Shown one piece after another: positions 9,159-17,297 of a DNA stretch of 64,000 bases (position 1 is its first letter; each line of letters starts with the position of its first letter). The notes under the pieces were generated by a model. The model saw nothing but the letters and a program-made list of their open reading frames with translations, was not told the origin of the DNA and searched no databases. The DNA is from JAVXCQ01 sp036659415 (lineage in GTDB: Bacteria > Bacillota > Negativicutes > Acidaminococcales > Acidaminococcaceae). The position numbers and the translations under genes are program-made. Location: NCBI GenBank assembly GCA_036659415.1, contig JAVXCQ010000001.1:77558-141557 (forward strand). The letters run 5' to 3'.

Positions 9159-10187
9159 TTATTTTTTAACTTTTTTTGGTGCATCTTCAATTGCATACGG
9201 GTCAAGCTCTGGAAACACCGCCCGGATCAACTCGATGCTATTTCTAATGTCAATGGTATTCAGCACATTAAAACTACCCCGTTTAAGTAATAGATCTGTC
9301 CGGGTTACGCTTCTTAACGTTTTGACCAAAAAACAAGTATAAACAAACAAAGTTTGCTCTTTGGCATCGTACTTTTCAAAATCCACTTTGTTTGCCGTCA
9401 GGGCTTCTAAATTGGCAATCTGCACTAAATATTCCGTCTGCAATTTTTGAAGTCCCGTTACAAGACGTTCAATGACTGCGTGCACCCTCCGTATTCTACC
9501 TACAGCATCAGCCAATTCCATCGAGCGATAATCAATCTTGTCCTTAATTTCCATGGCTTTGGTTTTATCTTTCTCATCCAGCTCGGTTACGCCAAAATCA
9601 GTAATGAGATTTGGTACATTTAAAAGGCTGTTAATAATAGCTGCCTCCGCCACCATACCGGCTGGCTTAATTTTAAATTTACTGGCAACCAACGCTTCCA
9701 AAATAGTACTACCTTTTTCGCAACGTGGAAACCCCGGCAGTTGATTAAGTTCTTGCTTATCCAGTTTTTGCGTCATGGTCGCACCGTACAAACACAAAGC
9801 CGTAAAAATGCCCGTACCCTCCACGGCTAACTCTTGATTGATCACCGCCTGCACCAATTGAGCCTTTTCCTTTAAAATTTCTCCTTCCGGTTTACCCATG
9901 CGGAAATTTTCAAAACTCAAGTAAGTCATTTGGCGGGGCAGGTGTTCCATTTTCAGTAAAATTGTAGCCAAGCGCCCCAAACTAACCCAGCTTTCGACTT
10001 TAAGTTTACCCAAGGCAATTGTTGCCGGCATAATTTTCTTTTGAGCTTGGTAAAAAGCATATTTTTCATCATCATAGCGTGCTTCGGCATTTTCTATGAT
10101 TTGCTTGACGTTGCGCATCTCTCGATAGATCTTAATTCCGGCAGCGCCTAAGCCTGCGGCAATCCAAACAGCCATCGGTACACCCAT
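9159..10187 (-). CDS. Unrecognised membrane-anchored protein, tandem copy B
   Basis: Paralogue of the 7951-8979 protein with the same length (342 residues), the same N-terminal hydrophobic segment and the same blocks NVKQIIENAEARYDDEKYAF, LPGFPRCEKGSTILEALVA and DPYAIEDAPKK. Divergence is concentrated in the region after residue 50 and in the region around residues 190-215. Both copies start with ATG after GTGAGGGTT, a modest ribosome binding site. Neither copy has frameshifts, so both appear functional. No known domain is recognisable, and flanking genes (lysine/ornithine decarboxylase upstream, arginine/lysine-type decarboxylase downstream) give only a weak hint. Confidence 0.8.
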   Translation of the reverse strand: MGVPMAVWIAAGLGAAGIKIYREMRNVKQIIENAEARYDDEKYAFYQAQKKIMPATIALGKLKVESWVSLGRLATILLKMEHLPRQMTYLSFENFRMGKPEGEILKEKAQLVQAVINQELAVEGTGIFTALCLYGATMTQKLDKQELNQLPGFPRCEKGSTILEALVASKFKIKPAGMVAEAAIINSLLNVPNLITDFGVTELDEKDKTKAMEIKDKIDYRSMELADAVGRIRRVHAVIERLVTGLQKLQTEYLVQIANLEALTANKVDFEKYDAKEQTLFVYTCFLVKTLRSVTRTDLLLKRGSFNVLNTIDIRNSIELIRAVFPELDPYAIEDAPKKVKK

Positions 10188-10298
10188 AAAGAACCCTCAC
10201 TTTGCATTATAAAGTTTTAACTTCTAACAACGTTTATTTCTTCTGCGTCTAAATAAAAATTCCTGCTTTTAACCCCTCCATAAAAGTAAGGTAAACCA

Positions 10299-10338
10299 TA
10301 AAAAGCTACCGCTGTTACATTTGTAACAGCGGTAGCTT
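10299..10338 (-). terminator. Intrinsic terminator after the lysine/ornithine decarboxylase gene
   Basis: A 16-bp perfect inverted repeat (10303-10318 with 10323-10338, stem core GCTACCGCTGTTAC) is followed on the minus strand by TTTTTATGG. Confidence 0.85.
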
Positions 10339-10354
10339 GGCTACATTATAAAAT

Positions 10355-11533
10355 TTAAACGGCAGCAGCTAAATCTTCTTTCAAGCTTAAACCCAAAGTA
10401 AATTTAACATCTTCCCACACCACAATGTGCGTCTTGTTAAAACCGTTAAAGACGGTAGCAGAGGCGGAACTATACGCCCCACAAGAAGGCACCAATAATA
10501 AATCGTCAAGCTCCAAGGGCACTGTCAGCTTACCCCTGCACATAATATCCAAGGAATCACAACTTGGTCCAGCAAAAGTAGCTTCTGTTTCTTCCCCTTC
10601 TTTAAAGCTAATGAGGGTATATTGCCACTGGTCAAAAATAACCCCGGAGAAAGTACCATAAATGCCGTCATCTAGGAAATACCACACCTGACCGTTACGT
10701 TCATTAATACCAATGACCCGCGTAATTAAATTCATCGCCGTGCCACAAATAAAGCGCCCCGGTTCTGCCCAAATCTCTACGTTAGCAAAATCCTCTTCCA
10801 AACGAGCATTAATTTGCGCCAACATCTCGCCCAAATTAAACCGCAGTTTTGGCTCAGGAATGGGGAACCCTCCCCCGATATCTAACACGCGTAAAGTTAG
10901 CCCTACCGCCGCTGCCTCATCAAAAATCCGGCGACTAATGTCCAGGGCATGGAGATAAGGGTCGCTGCTCATGGTTTGGCTACCCACATGGAAACAAATA
11001 CCAGCTACATCTAGCCCAGCAGCAGTGGCCGCTTGGAGTAGCTCAATCGCTTCTTCCTGGGGTGCACCAAATTTTTTGTTCAAGTCCACCACCGCGGTGG
11101 AATTATCAATACGTACCCTAAGCAGCACCGTTGCTCCCGGACACGACTTAGCCATTTTTTGAATTTCACTCCTGCTGTCAAACGTCAGCTTGTGCACACC
11201 CAGCTCACAACAAGCCTTAATTCCTACCGCAGTTTTAATCGGATTTGCATATATCATACGCTCGCCACCTACACCCAACCCGGCCAACGTCCTAATTTCA
11301 CCTTCAGATGCAACATCGAAACAAGAACCCAGCGCAATCATCTTTTCTAAAATGTGCAGGTCAGGGTTAGCTTTCATTGCATAATACAGTTTCACTTTGG
11401 GCAAATTCGTCTTTAAAAAACAATAATTCTTCTCAATTTGGTCCAAGGATAGTACCAAAAGCGGTGTTTCATAATTCTCCGCCAGCAGTTTCACAGAATG
11501 CTCTGTTAGTTGAAAAAAACCATGTCTTTTCAT
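10355..11533 (-). CDS. Lysine/ornithine decarboxylase (fold III, Selenomonas type)
   Basis: PLP-dependent decarboxylase with the alanine-racemase-like barrel followed by a beta domain. Motifs visible are the cofactor lysine in YYAMKANPD, the HVGSQ strand, DIGGGFP phosphate-binding loop, EPGRFICG and the catalytic cysteine in GPSCDSLD. At 392 residues from the ATG at 11533 it matches the Selenomonas ruminantium lysine/ornithine decarboxylase, which I recall as strongly similar along its length. In Negativicutes the diamine product (cadaverine or putrescine) is attached to peptidoglycan. A GTG two codons upstream is also in frame, but the ATG has better spacing to GGGGAG. It has its own promoter and terminator. 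Confidence 0.88.
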   Translation of the reverse strand: MKRHGFFQLTEHSVKLLAENYETPLLVLSLDQIEKNYCFLKTNLPKVKLYYAMKANPDLHILEKMIALGSCFDVASEGEIRTLAGLGVGGERMIYANPIKTAVGIKACCELGVHKLTFDSRSEIQKMAKSCPGATVLLRVRIDNSTAVVDLNKKFGAPQEEAIELLQAATAAGLDVAGICFHVGSQTMSSDPYLHALDISRRIFDEAAAVGLTLRVLDIGGGFPIPEPKLRFNLGEMLAQINARLEEDFANVEIWAEPGRFICGTAMNLITRVIGINERNGQVWYFLDDGIYGTFSGVIFDQWQYTLISFKEGEETEATFAGPSCDSLDIMCRGKLTVPLELDDLLLVPSCGAYSSASATVFNGFNKTHIVVWEDVKFTLGLSLKEDLAAAV

Positions 11534-11573
11534 ATCCACTCTCCCCTTGCTTTTGCATTAATTTACTTCTGTT

Positions 11574-11601
11574 ATTGTACCACAAACAACAGAAAGTGCA
11601 A
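11574..11601 (-). promoter_or_regulatory. Sigma-70-type promoter of the lysine/ornithine decarboxylase gene
   Basis: On the minus strand a -35 TTGCAC (11596-11601) and an extended -10 TGGTACAAT (hexamer at 11574-11579) are separated by 16 bases, about 40 bases upstream of the start codon. Confidence 0.75.
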
Positions 11602-11780
11602 TAGGAAAAGAGAGGAAAACGAATGTTTTTTGAGGAGCAGAGAGCTAACCTCTTTAAAACATCAAAATTCGCCGTAATAACCAATGAAAACGGCAGAATT
11701 CGAGGCTTTTTTGCTAATTCTACGCTTAAAAGACCGCTAAGCTCTAACTCTGGGGAACAGAATAAAAACAGTGCAAAAAC
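11602..11780. other. Intergenic stretch without a supported gene
   Basis: Together with flanking signals the 11534-11837 gap is about 300 bases. It holds the decarboxylase promoter, the serS terminator and an open frame on the minus strand with no ribosome binding site or family signature. I see nothing else in it. Confidence 0.6.
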
Positions 11781-11821
11781 AAAAAGCACCCCCTGTTAGC
11801 TGTTCACTAACGAAGAGGTGC
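11781..11821 (-). terminator. Intrinsic terminator of serS
   Basis: A GC-rich stem (GCACC... with inner GTTAG/CTAAC pairing, 11786-11821) is followed on the minus strand by TTTTTGTTTTT. Confidence 0.85.
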
Positions 11822-11837
11822 CTAGTTACAACCTGTG

Positions 11838-13109
11838 TTATTTAGTTATTTTCGTGCAACCCATATACGGGCGCAAAACTTCTGGTATTACGACCGAACC
11901 ATCAGCTTGTTGATAATTTTCTAAAATAGCACAAACAGTACGACCCACGGCTAAGCCGGAACCATTAAGCGTATGTACATATTCCGGTTTCGCTTTGGGC
12001 TCACGCCGGAATTTAATATCAGCACGTCGGGCTTGGAAATCTAGGAAATTAGAACAAGAAGAAATCTCACGGTAGCAATTAGACGCTGGAATCCACACTT
12101 CTAGATCATAGGTTGTTGCGGAACTAAAACCTACATCACCGGTACACAAGCGCACCACCCGATAAGGCAATTTGAGTAATTGCAAAATATGTTCTGCGTC
12201 AGCAGTTAATTTATCCAGTTCCGTCCAAGAATCTTCCGGTTTAGTGAATTTGACCAGTTCGACTTTGTTAAACTGATGTTGCCGAATAAGTCCTCGCGTA
12301 TCGCGGCCCGCAGAACCTGCTTCCGCACGGAAACACGCACTATAAGCACAATAGCATTTAGGCAATTCACTCACGTCCAAAACTTCACCCCGATGATAGT
12401 TCGTCACCGGTACTTCGGCGGTAGGAATAAGATAATAGTCCAAACCTTCCAATTTAAACATATCTTCGGCAAATTTAGGGAGTTGACCTGTGCCTAGCAT
12501 ACTATCCTTATTTACAATGTAAGGCGGAAACACTTCGGTATAGCCATGCTCTTCCGTATGCACATTCAGCATAAAGTTATAGACGGCTCTTTCTAAACGG
12601 GCACCCAAGCCTTTATAAAAAGTAAAACGAGCACCGGTCACCTTGGCGGCCCGTTCAAAATCAAGAATATTTAGCCCCTCGCCCACATCCCAGTGTGCCT
12701 GTGGAGTAAAACTAAATTTGGTCGGTTCGCCCCAGGTGCGTACCACCGGGTTATCATTTTCATCTTTGCCAATGGGCACATCGGCCGCCGGCATATTGGG
12801 AATCGTCAGTAAAATATCTTTTAATCTCAGGTCTAAAGCTTTAAGTACTTGGTCATCTGCGGCAATTTTATCGCCTAGGGTACGCATGGCCAAAATCTCT
12901 GCTTCCGCTTGCTCCCCGGCTTTTTTCATTTTGCTGATGACACCAGAAACAGTGTTACGCTCGCTTTTAAGCGCTTCAACCTGTCCTACTAGCTCCCGGC
13001 GCTGTTTTTCCACGGCCAAAAACTCATCAAGGTTCATATCCATCTGACGGTTACGCATCGCCTGCTCAACCAATTCAGGATTTTCCCGGACAAATTTCAT
13101 ATCTAACAT
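11838..13109 (-). CDS. serS: Seryl-tRNA synthetase
   Basis: Class II aminoacyl-tRNA synthetase charging tRNA-Ser (and tRNA-Sec where present). The N-terminal domain (residues 1-110) is a long antiparallel coiled coil that grips the tRNA variable arm. The catalytic core has motif 2 around CFRAEAGSAGRDTRGLIRQHQF and motif 3 GSGLAVGRTVCAILENYQ. An upstream in-frame ATG at 13172 exists, but the ATG at 13109 follows GGAGG by seven bases and gives the standard 423 residues. It has its own promoter with a leader of only about 45 bases, so there is no room for a T-box. Confidence 0.97.
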   Translation of the reverse strand: MLDMKFVRENPELVEQAMRNRQMDMNLDEFLAVEKQRRELVGQVEALKSERNTVSGVISKMKKAGEQAEAEILAMRTLGDKIAADDQVLKALDLRLKDILLTIPNMPAADVPIGKDENDNPVVRTWGEPTKFSFTPQAHWDVGEGLNILDFERAAKVTGARFTFYKGLGARLERAVYNFMLNVHTEEHGYTEVFPPYIVNKDSMLGTGQLPKFAEDMFKLEGLDYYLIPTAEVPVTNYHRGEVLDVSELPKCYCAYSACFRAEAGSAGRDTRGLIRQHQFNKVELVKFTKPEDSWTELDKLTADAEHILQLLKLPYRVVRLCTGDVGFSSATTYDLEVWIPASNCYREISSCSNFLDFQARRADIKFRREPKAKPEYVHTLNGSGLAVGRTVCAILENYQQADGSVVIPEVLRPYMGCTKITK

Positions 13110-13162
13110 GTTCATTCCTCCAAATATTAAGCAATATTCGTTGCTACTTTTTATATCTTTTA

Positions 13163-13191
13163 ATTGTACCACATCTCTGCGGTGCCTTCAA
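13163..13191 (-). promoter_or_regulatory. Promoter of serS
   Basis: Minus-strand -35 TTGAAG (13186-13191), 17-base spacer, extended -10 TGGTACAAT (hexamer at 13163-13168). Confidence 0.75.
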
Positions 13192-13242
13192 TCTGTACTT
13201 AAGTAAGCAAAAAGAGCCGCTAGAGCAGTAGCTACTTCCCGC

Positions 13243-13959
13243 TCAGACGTCCATGTTATGGGCATTATCCCGGAGCCAGGTTTGCTGAACTTGATAGTCT
13301 GGCAATAGTTCTGCTACCGCCTGCCAAAATTCCCGACCGTGATTTTTGTAACGCAAGTGGCAAAGTTCGTGAATGACCACATAATCCAGCACCGCTGGCG
13401 GTGCCATCACTAGCCGCCAATTAAAAAGCAGAGCATTTTGTGCAGTACAGCTGCCCCAACGTCTTTTTTGTTCTTTCACTTGAATACGGGTTGGCTGTTG
13501 GCTGAAAAATTCTTGGTAATAAACAACTCTAGCGCCCACTTCTTCATGAGCTTGGGCATAATACCACTGCCGCAAAACTGCTTTAACCACTGCCGGTTGC
13601 TGGTGTCTGACCTTGACCACTAGCCGGTAATCCACAACCGTAACCTCATCTTTACGCAAACCAGGCTCTACTTGAACCTCTAGCTGATAAGCTCGCCCCA
13701 AATACAAATATTGCTCGCCGCTCACACCTAAATGCTCATAGTGTTGCGCCTGCCTCTGGGCAGTGAGTGCCAACTTTTTTAAAAGCCACCCTGCCTTGGT
13801 ATGCACCGCCGCAAGGAGCTGAGCATCGGTCAGTGCTAAGGGGGCTTTGACAACCACTCCCCCAGTCGGTTGTACGATTAACGACAAGGTGCGGCGCTGA
13901 CTGCGCTGCACGTCCAAGCTGGTCGTAATATTGTGATATTCCCATTTTAATTGACTCAT
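13243..13959 (-). CDS. YgjP-like zinc metallopeptidase (DUF45 family)
   Basis: A 238-residue protein of the YgjP/WLM-like metallopeptidase group. It carries the zinc motif HELCH in YVVIHELCHLRYKNHGREFW, with a downstream histidine as likely third ligand, and the family KRRWGSCT motif. No signal peptide is seen, so it is probably cytoplasmic. Its substrate is unknown. A GTG start at 14019 is possible, but the ATG at 13959, preceded by GGGGGAAG, matches the typical family N-terminus better. It lies between the lpdA terminator and serS, and its end is about 50 bases upstream of the serS promoter. Confidence 0.88.
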   Translation of the reverse strand: MSQLKWEYHNITTSLDVQRSQRRTLSLIVQPTGGVVVKAPLALTDAQLLAAVHTKAGWLLKKLALTAQRQAQHYEHLGVSGEQYLYLGRAYQLEVQVEPGLRKDEVTVVDYRLVVKVRHQQPAVVKAVLRQWYYAQAHEEVGARVVYYQEFFSQQPTRIQVKEQKRRWGSCTAQNALLFNWRLVMAPPAVLDYVVIHELCHLRYKNHGREFWQAVAELLPDYQVQQTWLRDNAHNMDV

Positions 13960-14037
13960 GTGCTTCCCCCATGCCAGCTCTGGTTTATTCCTTTGAACTA
14001 CCATTTCTCTCTTCTGCACCTAATTTCCTGCCGGCAA

Positions 14038-14084
14038 AAAAAAAGCTAGCCGGCTACACCTTAAAATAGGCCTAGCCGGCTAGC
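14038..14084 (-). terminator. Terminator of the glycine cleavage/lipoylation operon
   Basis: A perfect 12-bp stem GCTAGCCGGCTA (14045-14056 with 14073-14084) just after lpdA, followed on the minus strand by a run of nine T. Confidence 0.92.
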
Positions 14085-14089
14085 GGAAT

Positions 14090-15496
14090 TTATGCTTTTT
14101 TGGCGTTCACTTGGTGAACCATATTGCCAAACAACCCCATGAGGGCTTCACCACAAGCTTCAGAAAGAGTTGGGTGCGGATGAATACACCGGTCTAGCTC
14201 TTCTGCGGTCAAATGATTGGTGACAGCCACTACACCCTCCATAATAAGGTCGCTAGCGTGAGCGCCCATAATATGGCAACCAATAATTTCGTGGGTGTTC
14301 TTATCGGCTATAAATTTCACAAGGCCTTCGGTTTGACCCATAGTAATAGCCTTACCGTTACCGGCAAAATTAAACTTATTAATCACAATTTCTTTACCAG
14401 CCGCCACACATTCCTGTTCAGTTAAGCCGACTGCCGCAATTTCCGGCGAAGTAAAAATGCAACTGGGAATGGCATTGTAATCCATGGTGCGCTGTCCGCC
14501 ACAAACATTTTCTGCCGCCACCAGGCCTTGGTGCGCCGCAGAATGTGCCAGCATACTTAAACCGGTTACGTCACCGATGGCATAAATACCAGCTACCGAG
14601 GTTTCCATCTGCGCATTAACCGTAATTCCTCGTTTAGTATAGTCTACGCCTAGCTTGGTAAGCTCCTCCGTTGCCATCACCGGTACCCTGCCGGTAGCGA
14701 CTAAAACTTTTTCGGCACTGATAACTTCTGTTTTGCCTTTAAGCTCTAGCGTCACATCTAGTCCCTCTAAGCCCCGCTTAATCCCTTTGACCATGGCTCC
14801 GGTTTTAGTTGTAATATATTGTTTGCGCAAAGCCAGTGCCATGCGTTTTTGCAAATCACTGTCACTTAAAGGTAAAACTGTCGGTGCCATTTCTACTACC
14901 GTAACGGCACAGCCAAAATTGGCGTAAATACCAGCAAACTCAATGCCCACTGCACCGGCGCCAATAATAATAATGCTTTCTGGCACTTCACCCAAACGTA
15001 AAATTTCATCACTATTGATAACACCGGTAGTGTCGCCGCCGGGAATAGGGGGCATAGCCGGTTTGGAACCGGTGGCAATAATGATTTTATCCGCAGTAAT
15101 CGTGCGTTCATGGTCGGGGTTATCCGTCACTAAATGAATACTATGTTGATCCACAAAATGCGCACTGCCGTCCACCACTTCCACTTTATTGGCTTTCAGT
15201 AATTTTTCCACACCGCTACGCAGCTGGTAAATTACGTTATTTTTGCGTTCCATGACCTTTTCCCAGTCGTAAGCATACTCACTGATAAACAAACCATATT
15301 CTTCACAATGTTGCAATTCTTGCCATTTTTCAGCACTTTTCAATAAAGTTTTAGTGGGAATACAGCCCCTGTTAAGACATACTCCGCCTAAATCTCCTTT
15401 TTCTACCAATAAGACCTTGGCACCTAATTGGGCTGCCCGAATCGCCGCCACATAACCAGCAGTACCAGCACCAATAACACATACTTCATAATCCAT
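14090..15496 (-). CDS. lpdA: Dihydrolipoyl dehydrogenase (glycine cleavage L protein)
   Basis: FAD-dependent disulfide oxidoreductase that reoxidises dihydrolipoyl-GcvH with NAD+. The 468-residue protein has the FAD motif GAGTAGYVAA (residues 9-18), the redox pair C40/C45 in GGVCLNRGCIPTK, the NAD-binding GAGAVGIEFAG, and the C-terminal HPHPTLSEACGE with the catalytic histidine/glutamate dyad. The ATG at 15496 follows GGAGG by eight bases; an upstream start at 15535 would overlap lipM. It is the last gene of the gcv operon, 20 bases after lipM and just before the operon terminator. Confidence 0.97.
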   Translation of the reverse strand: MDYEVCVIGAGTAGYVAAIRAAQLGAKVLLVEKGDLGGVCLNRGCIPTKTLLKSAEKWQELQHCEEYGLFISEYAYDWEKVMERKNNVIYQLRSGVEKLLKANKVEVVDGSAHFVDQHSIHLVTDNPDHERTITADKIIIATGSKPAMPPIPGGDTTGVINSDEILRLGEVPESIIIIGAGAVGIEFAGIYANFGCAVTVVEMAPTVLPLSDSDLQKRMALALRKQYITTKTGAMVKGIKRGLEGLDVTLELKGKTEVISAEKVLVATGRVPVMATEELTKLGVDYTKRGITVNAQMETSVAGIYAIGDVTGLSMLAHSAAHQGLVAAENVCGGQRTMDYNAIPSCIFTSPEIAAVGLTEQECVAAGKEIVINKFNFAGNGKAITMGQTEGLVKFIADKNTHEIIGCHIMGAHASDLIMEGVVAVTNHLTAEELDRCIHPHPTLSEACGEALMGLFGNMVHQVNAKKA

Positions 15497-15516
15497 ACTT
15501 TGACCCTCCCTCAAGA

Positions 15517-16350
15517 TTATCTTTTTTTGGTCCAAGCTGTTTTACTATACTTAGCTACCGTCAGCTCCTGTGCAGTAGCTCTTTCTGCCGCTGTTAAACT
15601 CCCGCAAACAAACTCAATCCCCAGCATTTCAGCCACGCCGGCGGTTAAAGCTTCCTTGACTTCTTCATAGCTCACCGACCTTTGTAACGCTTCTGTCAAC
15701 GTCATTACCCGTTTAGTCAGTAACTCTCCCAATTCGCTGCGAGCCGCTGCCGTTAGGTTTAGTACCCCTGCCAGTTGTGTAGCAGAAAAATCTAACAGCA
15801 CCGAACCGTGCTGCAAAATTACCCCCTGCTTCCGTACCTGGGCACTTCCGATGAGTTTGCGTTGCTGCACCGTTAGTTCATAATGGGACGGAGCATCAAA
15901 ACAAGCTGCCGAGGTCTGATGTACCACTCGACGTGCATAGGTCGCTTGTGGCTTTGTCATTTGAGCAGTAACGCCCAGCTTCGCCAAACCCAGTTGCAAG
16001 CCTTGACTCAAATAGCGATAAGAAGCCGTAATCGTGCGGGGCATCTGGGGATAAGCTTCTCCCACCACCATACTATAGGTTACTTCCTGGTGATGAAGAA
16101 CGGCGCGACCACCGGTTAAACGCCGGACAATATCAAGCCCCTGCTCTGCACAAGCTGCAAAATCTAACTCCCGCTCACCGTGTTGAAAATAACCTAGGCT
16201 AACCGCTGCCGGCTGCCAGCCATAAAAGCGCAAAGTCGGCAAACTGTTCCCCGCCTGATAGGATAATAAAAGTGCTTCGTCAATAGCCATATTTTCCGCC
16301 GCTGTGGCCAGCCCCGTATCCAGCAAGCGCCACTTCATTAACGTGGTCAT
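15517..16350 (-). CDS. lipM: Octanoyl-[ACP]:protein N-octanoyltransferase LipM
   Basis: Biotin/lipoate ligase-fold transferase that moves octanoate from acyl-carrier protein to GcvH. It has the RRLTGGRAVLHHQEVTYS motif at residues 76-93 and, decisively, a cysteine at residue 150 in SAACFDAPSHYEL, the same position and context as the catalytic C150 of Bacillus subtilis LipM. The length (277) also fits. A lipoate-protein ligase role cannot be excluded, but LplA enzymes lack this cysteine context. The gene overlaps the radical-SAM gene upstream by four bases, so octanoylation and sulfur insertion genes are coupled within the glycine cleavage operon. Confidence 0.9.
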   Translation of the reverse strand: MTTLMKWRLLDTGLATAAENMAIDEALLLSYQAGNSLPTLRFYGWQPAAVSLGYFQHGERELDFAACAEQGLDIVRRLTGGRAVLHHQEVTYSMVVGEAYPQMPRTITASYRYLSQGLQLGLAKLGVTAQMTKPQATYARRVVHQTSAACFDAPSHYELTVQQRKLIGSAQVRKQGVILQHGSVLLDFSATQLAGVLNLTAAARSELGELLTKRVMTLTEALQRSVSYEEVKEALTAGVAEMLGIEFVCGSLTAAERATAQELTVAKYSKTAWTKKR

Positions 16351-17297
16351 ACTCCCACCTCACACGCTTGTACTGCCGCCCGCACTTCCTCCGCCGTTAA
16401 CGGTCGGTGATAATTATATAAAGTCTGTCCCGGTTTCTCGTTATAGTAGGGACGATTGCAGTCCGGGCAACCACTAGTGCGGAAAGCCTGACCGTCAGCT
16501 AGCACCTGAGCTAGTGCTGGCACCTGAAAACCGCTGATTTTTTCTTTTTGCCACTCTACCACCTGAGGCGCATAGCCCTTTTTGAGGAGTGCCGCGGCCA
16601 CTTGCAGCCTTCTATAGCTCCCTAGGTTGGGAGGAGCCGCCTGGGCTAATTTAGTGCCGACTACAGGGGTAAAAGCAAAAAGTCCCACGGTGATTTGCCG
16701 CTGGTGACAGTCACAAAGAATTTTCCACACGTCTTTTTCCGTTTCGCCTAGTCCCACTATCAAATGCGTGGTCATCCGCCCCGGAAACTGCGTAGCACAG
16801 GCGCACAATAAATCCCACCGCTCCTGCCAAGAGCCACCTTTAATGCTGCTAAACAACTCTGGCGTGGCCACGTCCAAAGCCAGACCCAACCGTTCTGCAC
16901 CTAAAGCAAACAACTCGGCAGCCTGAGCCACAGTGGTAAAATGACTGGAAACGACTACCGGTACTCCGCCGTAAGTTTTAAATTCCTGCAAAGCCCTCGT
17001 TACTACCTGGTGACTATCCGGCCTGTTCACAACTTGTAAACACACCCGCTTAATCTTTCCCGCTAAAAAAGCCTGACCAATAGCGGCAATCGCCTTCTCC
17101 TCAGCTACTGCCTGCCAAGCTACCCGAGAGAGAAATTTACTACCCGCCGTACTTTCCCTTGCTTGTGCACAAAAAGCACAATTGCGCAGGCAACGTTCTC
17201 CCAGCATAATATAGGCCGTAGTAGGCGGAGCATCAGTTTTGAGCTGCCGCGTTCCAATCGCTCCCGCCGTCCCAATTGATAGTTTCCACTCACTCAT
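16347..17297 (-). CDS. Radical-SAM protein, probable subunit of a LipS1/LipS2-type lipoyl synthase
   Basis: A 316-residue biotin-synthase-like radical-SAM protein with the CxxxCxxC 4Fe-4S/SAM motif (CLRNCAFC, residues 36-43) near the N-terminus and a second cysteine pair near the C-terminus (TSGCPDCNRPYYNEKPG) that could hold another cluster. The operon has no classical LipA, but contains this gene, a second radical-SAM gene and lipM next to gcvH. The two-subunit lipoyl synthase LipS1/LipS2, first characterised in Thermococcus kodakarensis, has just this composition, so I infer it inserts sulfur into octanoyl-GcvH. Which subunit it is remains open. The ATG at 17297 forms an ATGA overlap with the upstream gene. 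Confidence 0.72.
   Translation of the reverse strand: MSEWKLSIGTAGAIGTRQLKTDAPPTTAYIMLGERCLRNCAFCAQARESTAGSKFLSRVAWQAVAEEKAIAAIGQAFLAGKIKRVCLQVVNRPDSHQVVTRALQEFKTYGGVPVVVSSHFTTVAQAAELFALGAERLGLALDVATPELFSSIKGGSWQERWDLLCACATQFPGRMTTHLIVGLGETEKDVWKILCDCHQRQITVGLFAFTPVVGTKLAQAAPPNLGSYRRLQVAAALLKKGYAPQVVEWQKEKISGFQVPALAQVLADGQAFRTSGCPDCNRPYYNEKPGQTLYNYHRPLTAEEVRAAVQACEVGV

Larger units (their letters stand above)
7951..10338 (-). repeat. Tandem duplication of a ~1.2-kb unit (hairpin + leader + unknown gene)
   Basis: Two adjacent copies of the same unit. Gene starts (8979 and 10187) and gene ends (7951 and 9159) are each offset by 1208 bases, and the upstream terminator hairpins (9092-9123 and 10303-10338) by 1211. 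The duplicated unit therefore includes the upstream hairpin with stem CTACCGCTGTTA, the untranslated leader and the coding region. Divergence in the coding regions shows the duplication is not recent, yet the 5' coding end and parts of the leader stay nearly identical. Confidence 0.85.

Noticed and set aside
11469..11789. 106-codon minus-strand frame upstream of the lysine/ornithine decarboxylase
   Set aside because: It covers the mapped promoter and serS terminator and has no ribosome binding site.
13110..13191. T-box before serS
   Set aside because: The leader after the promoter is about 45 bases, too short.
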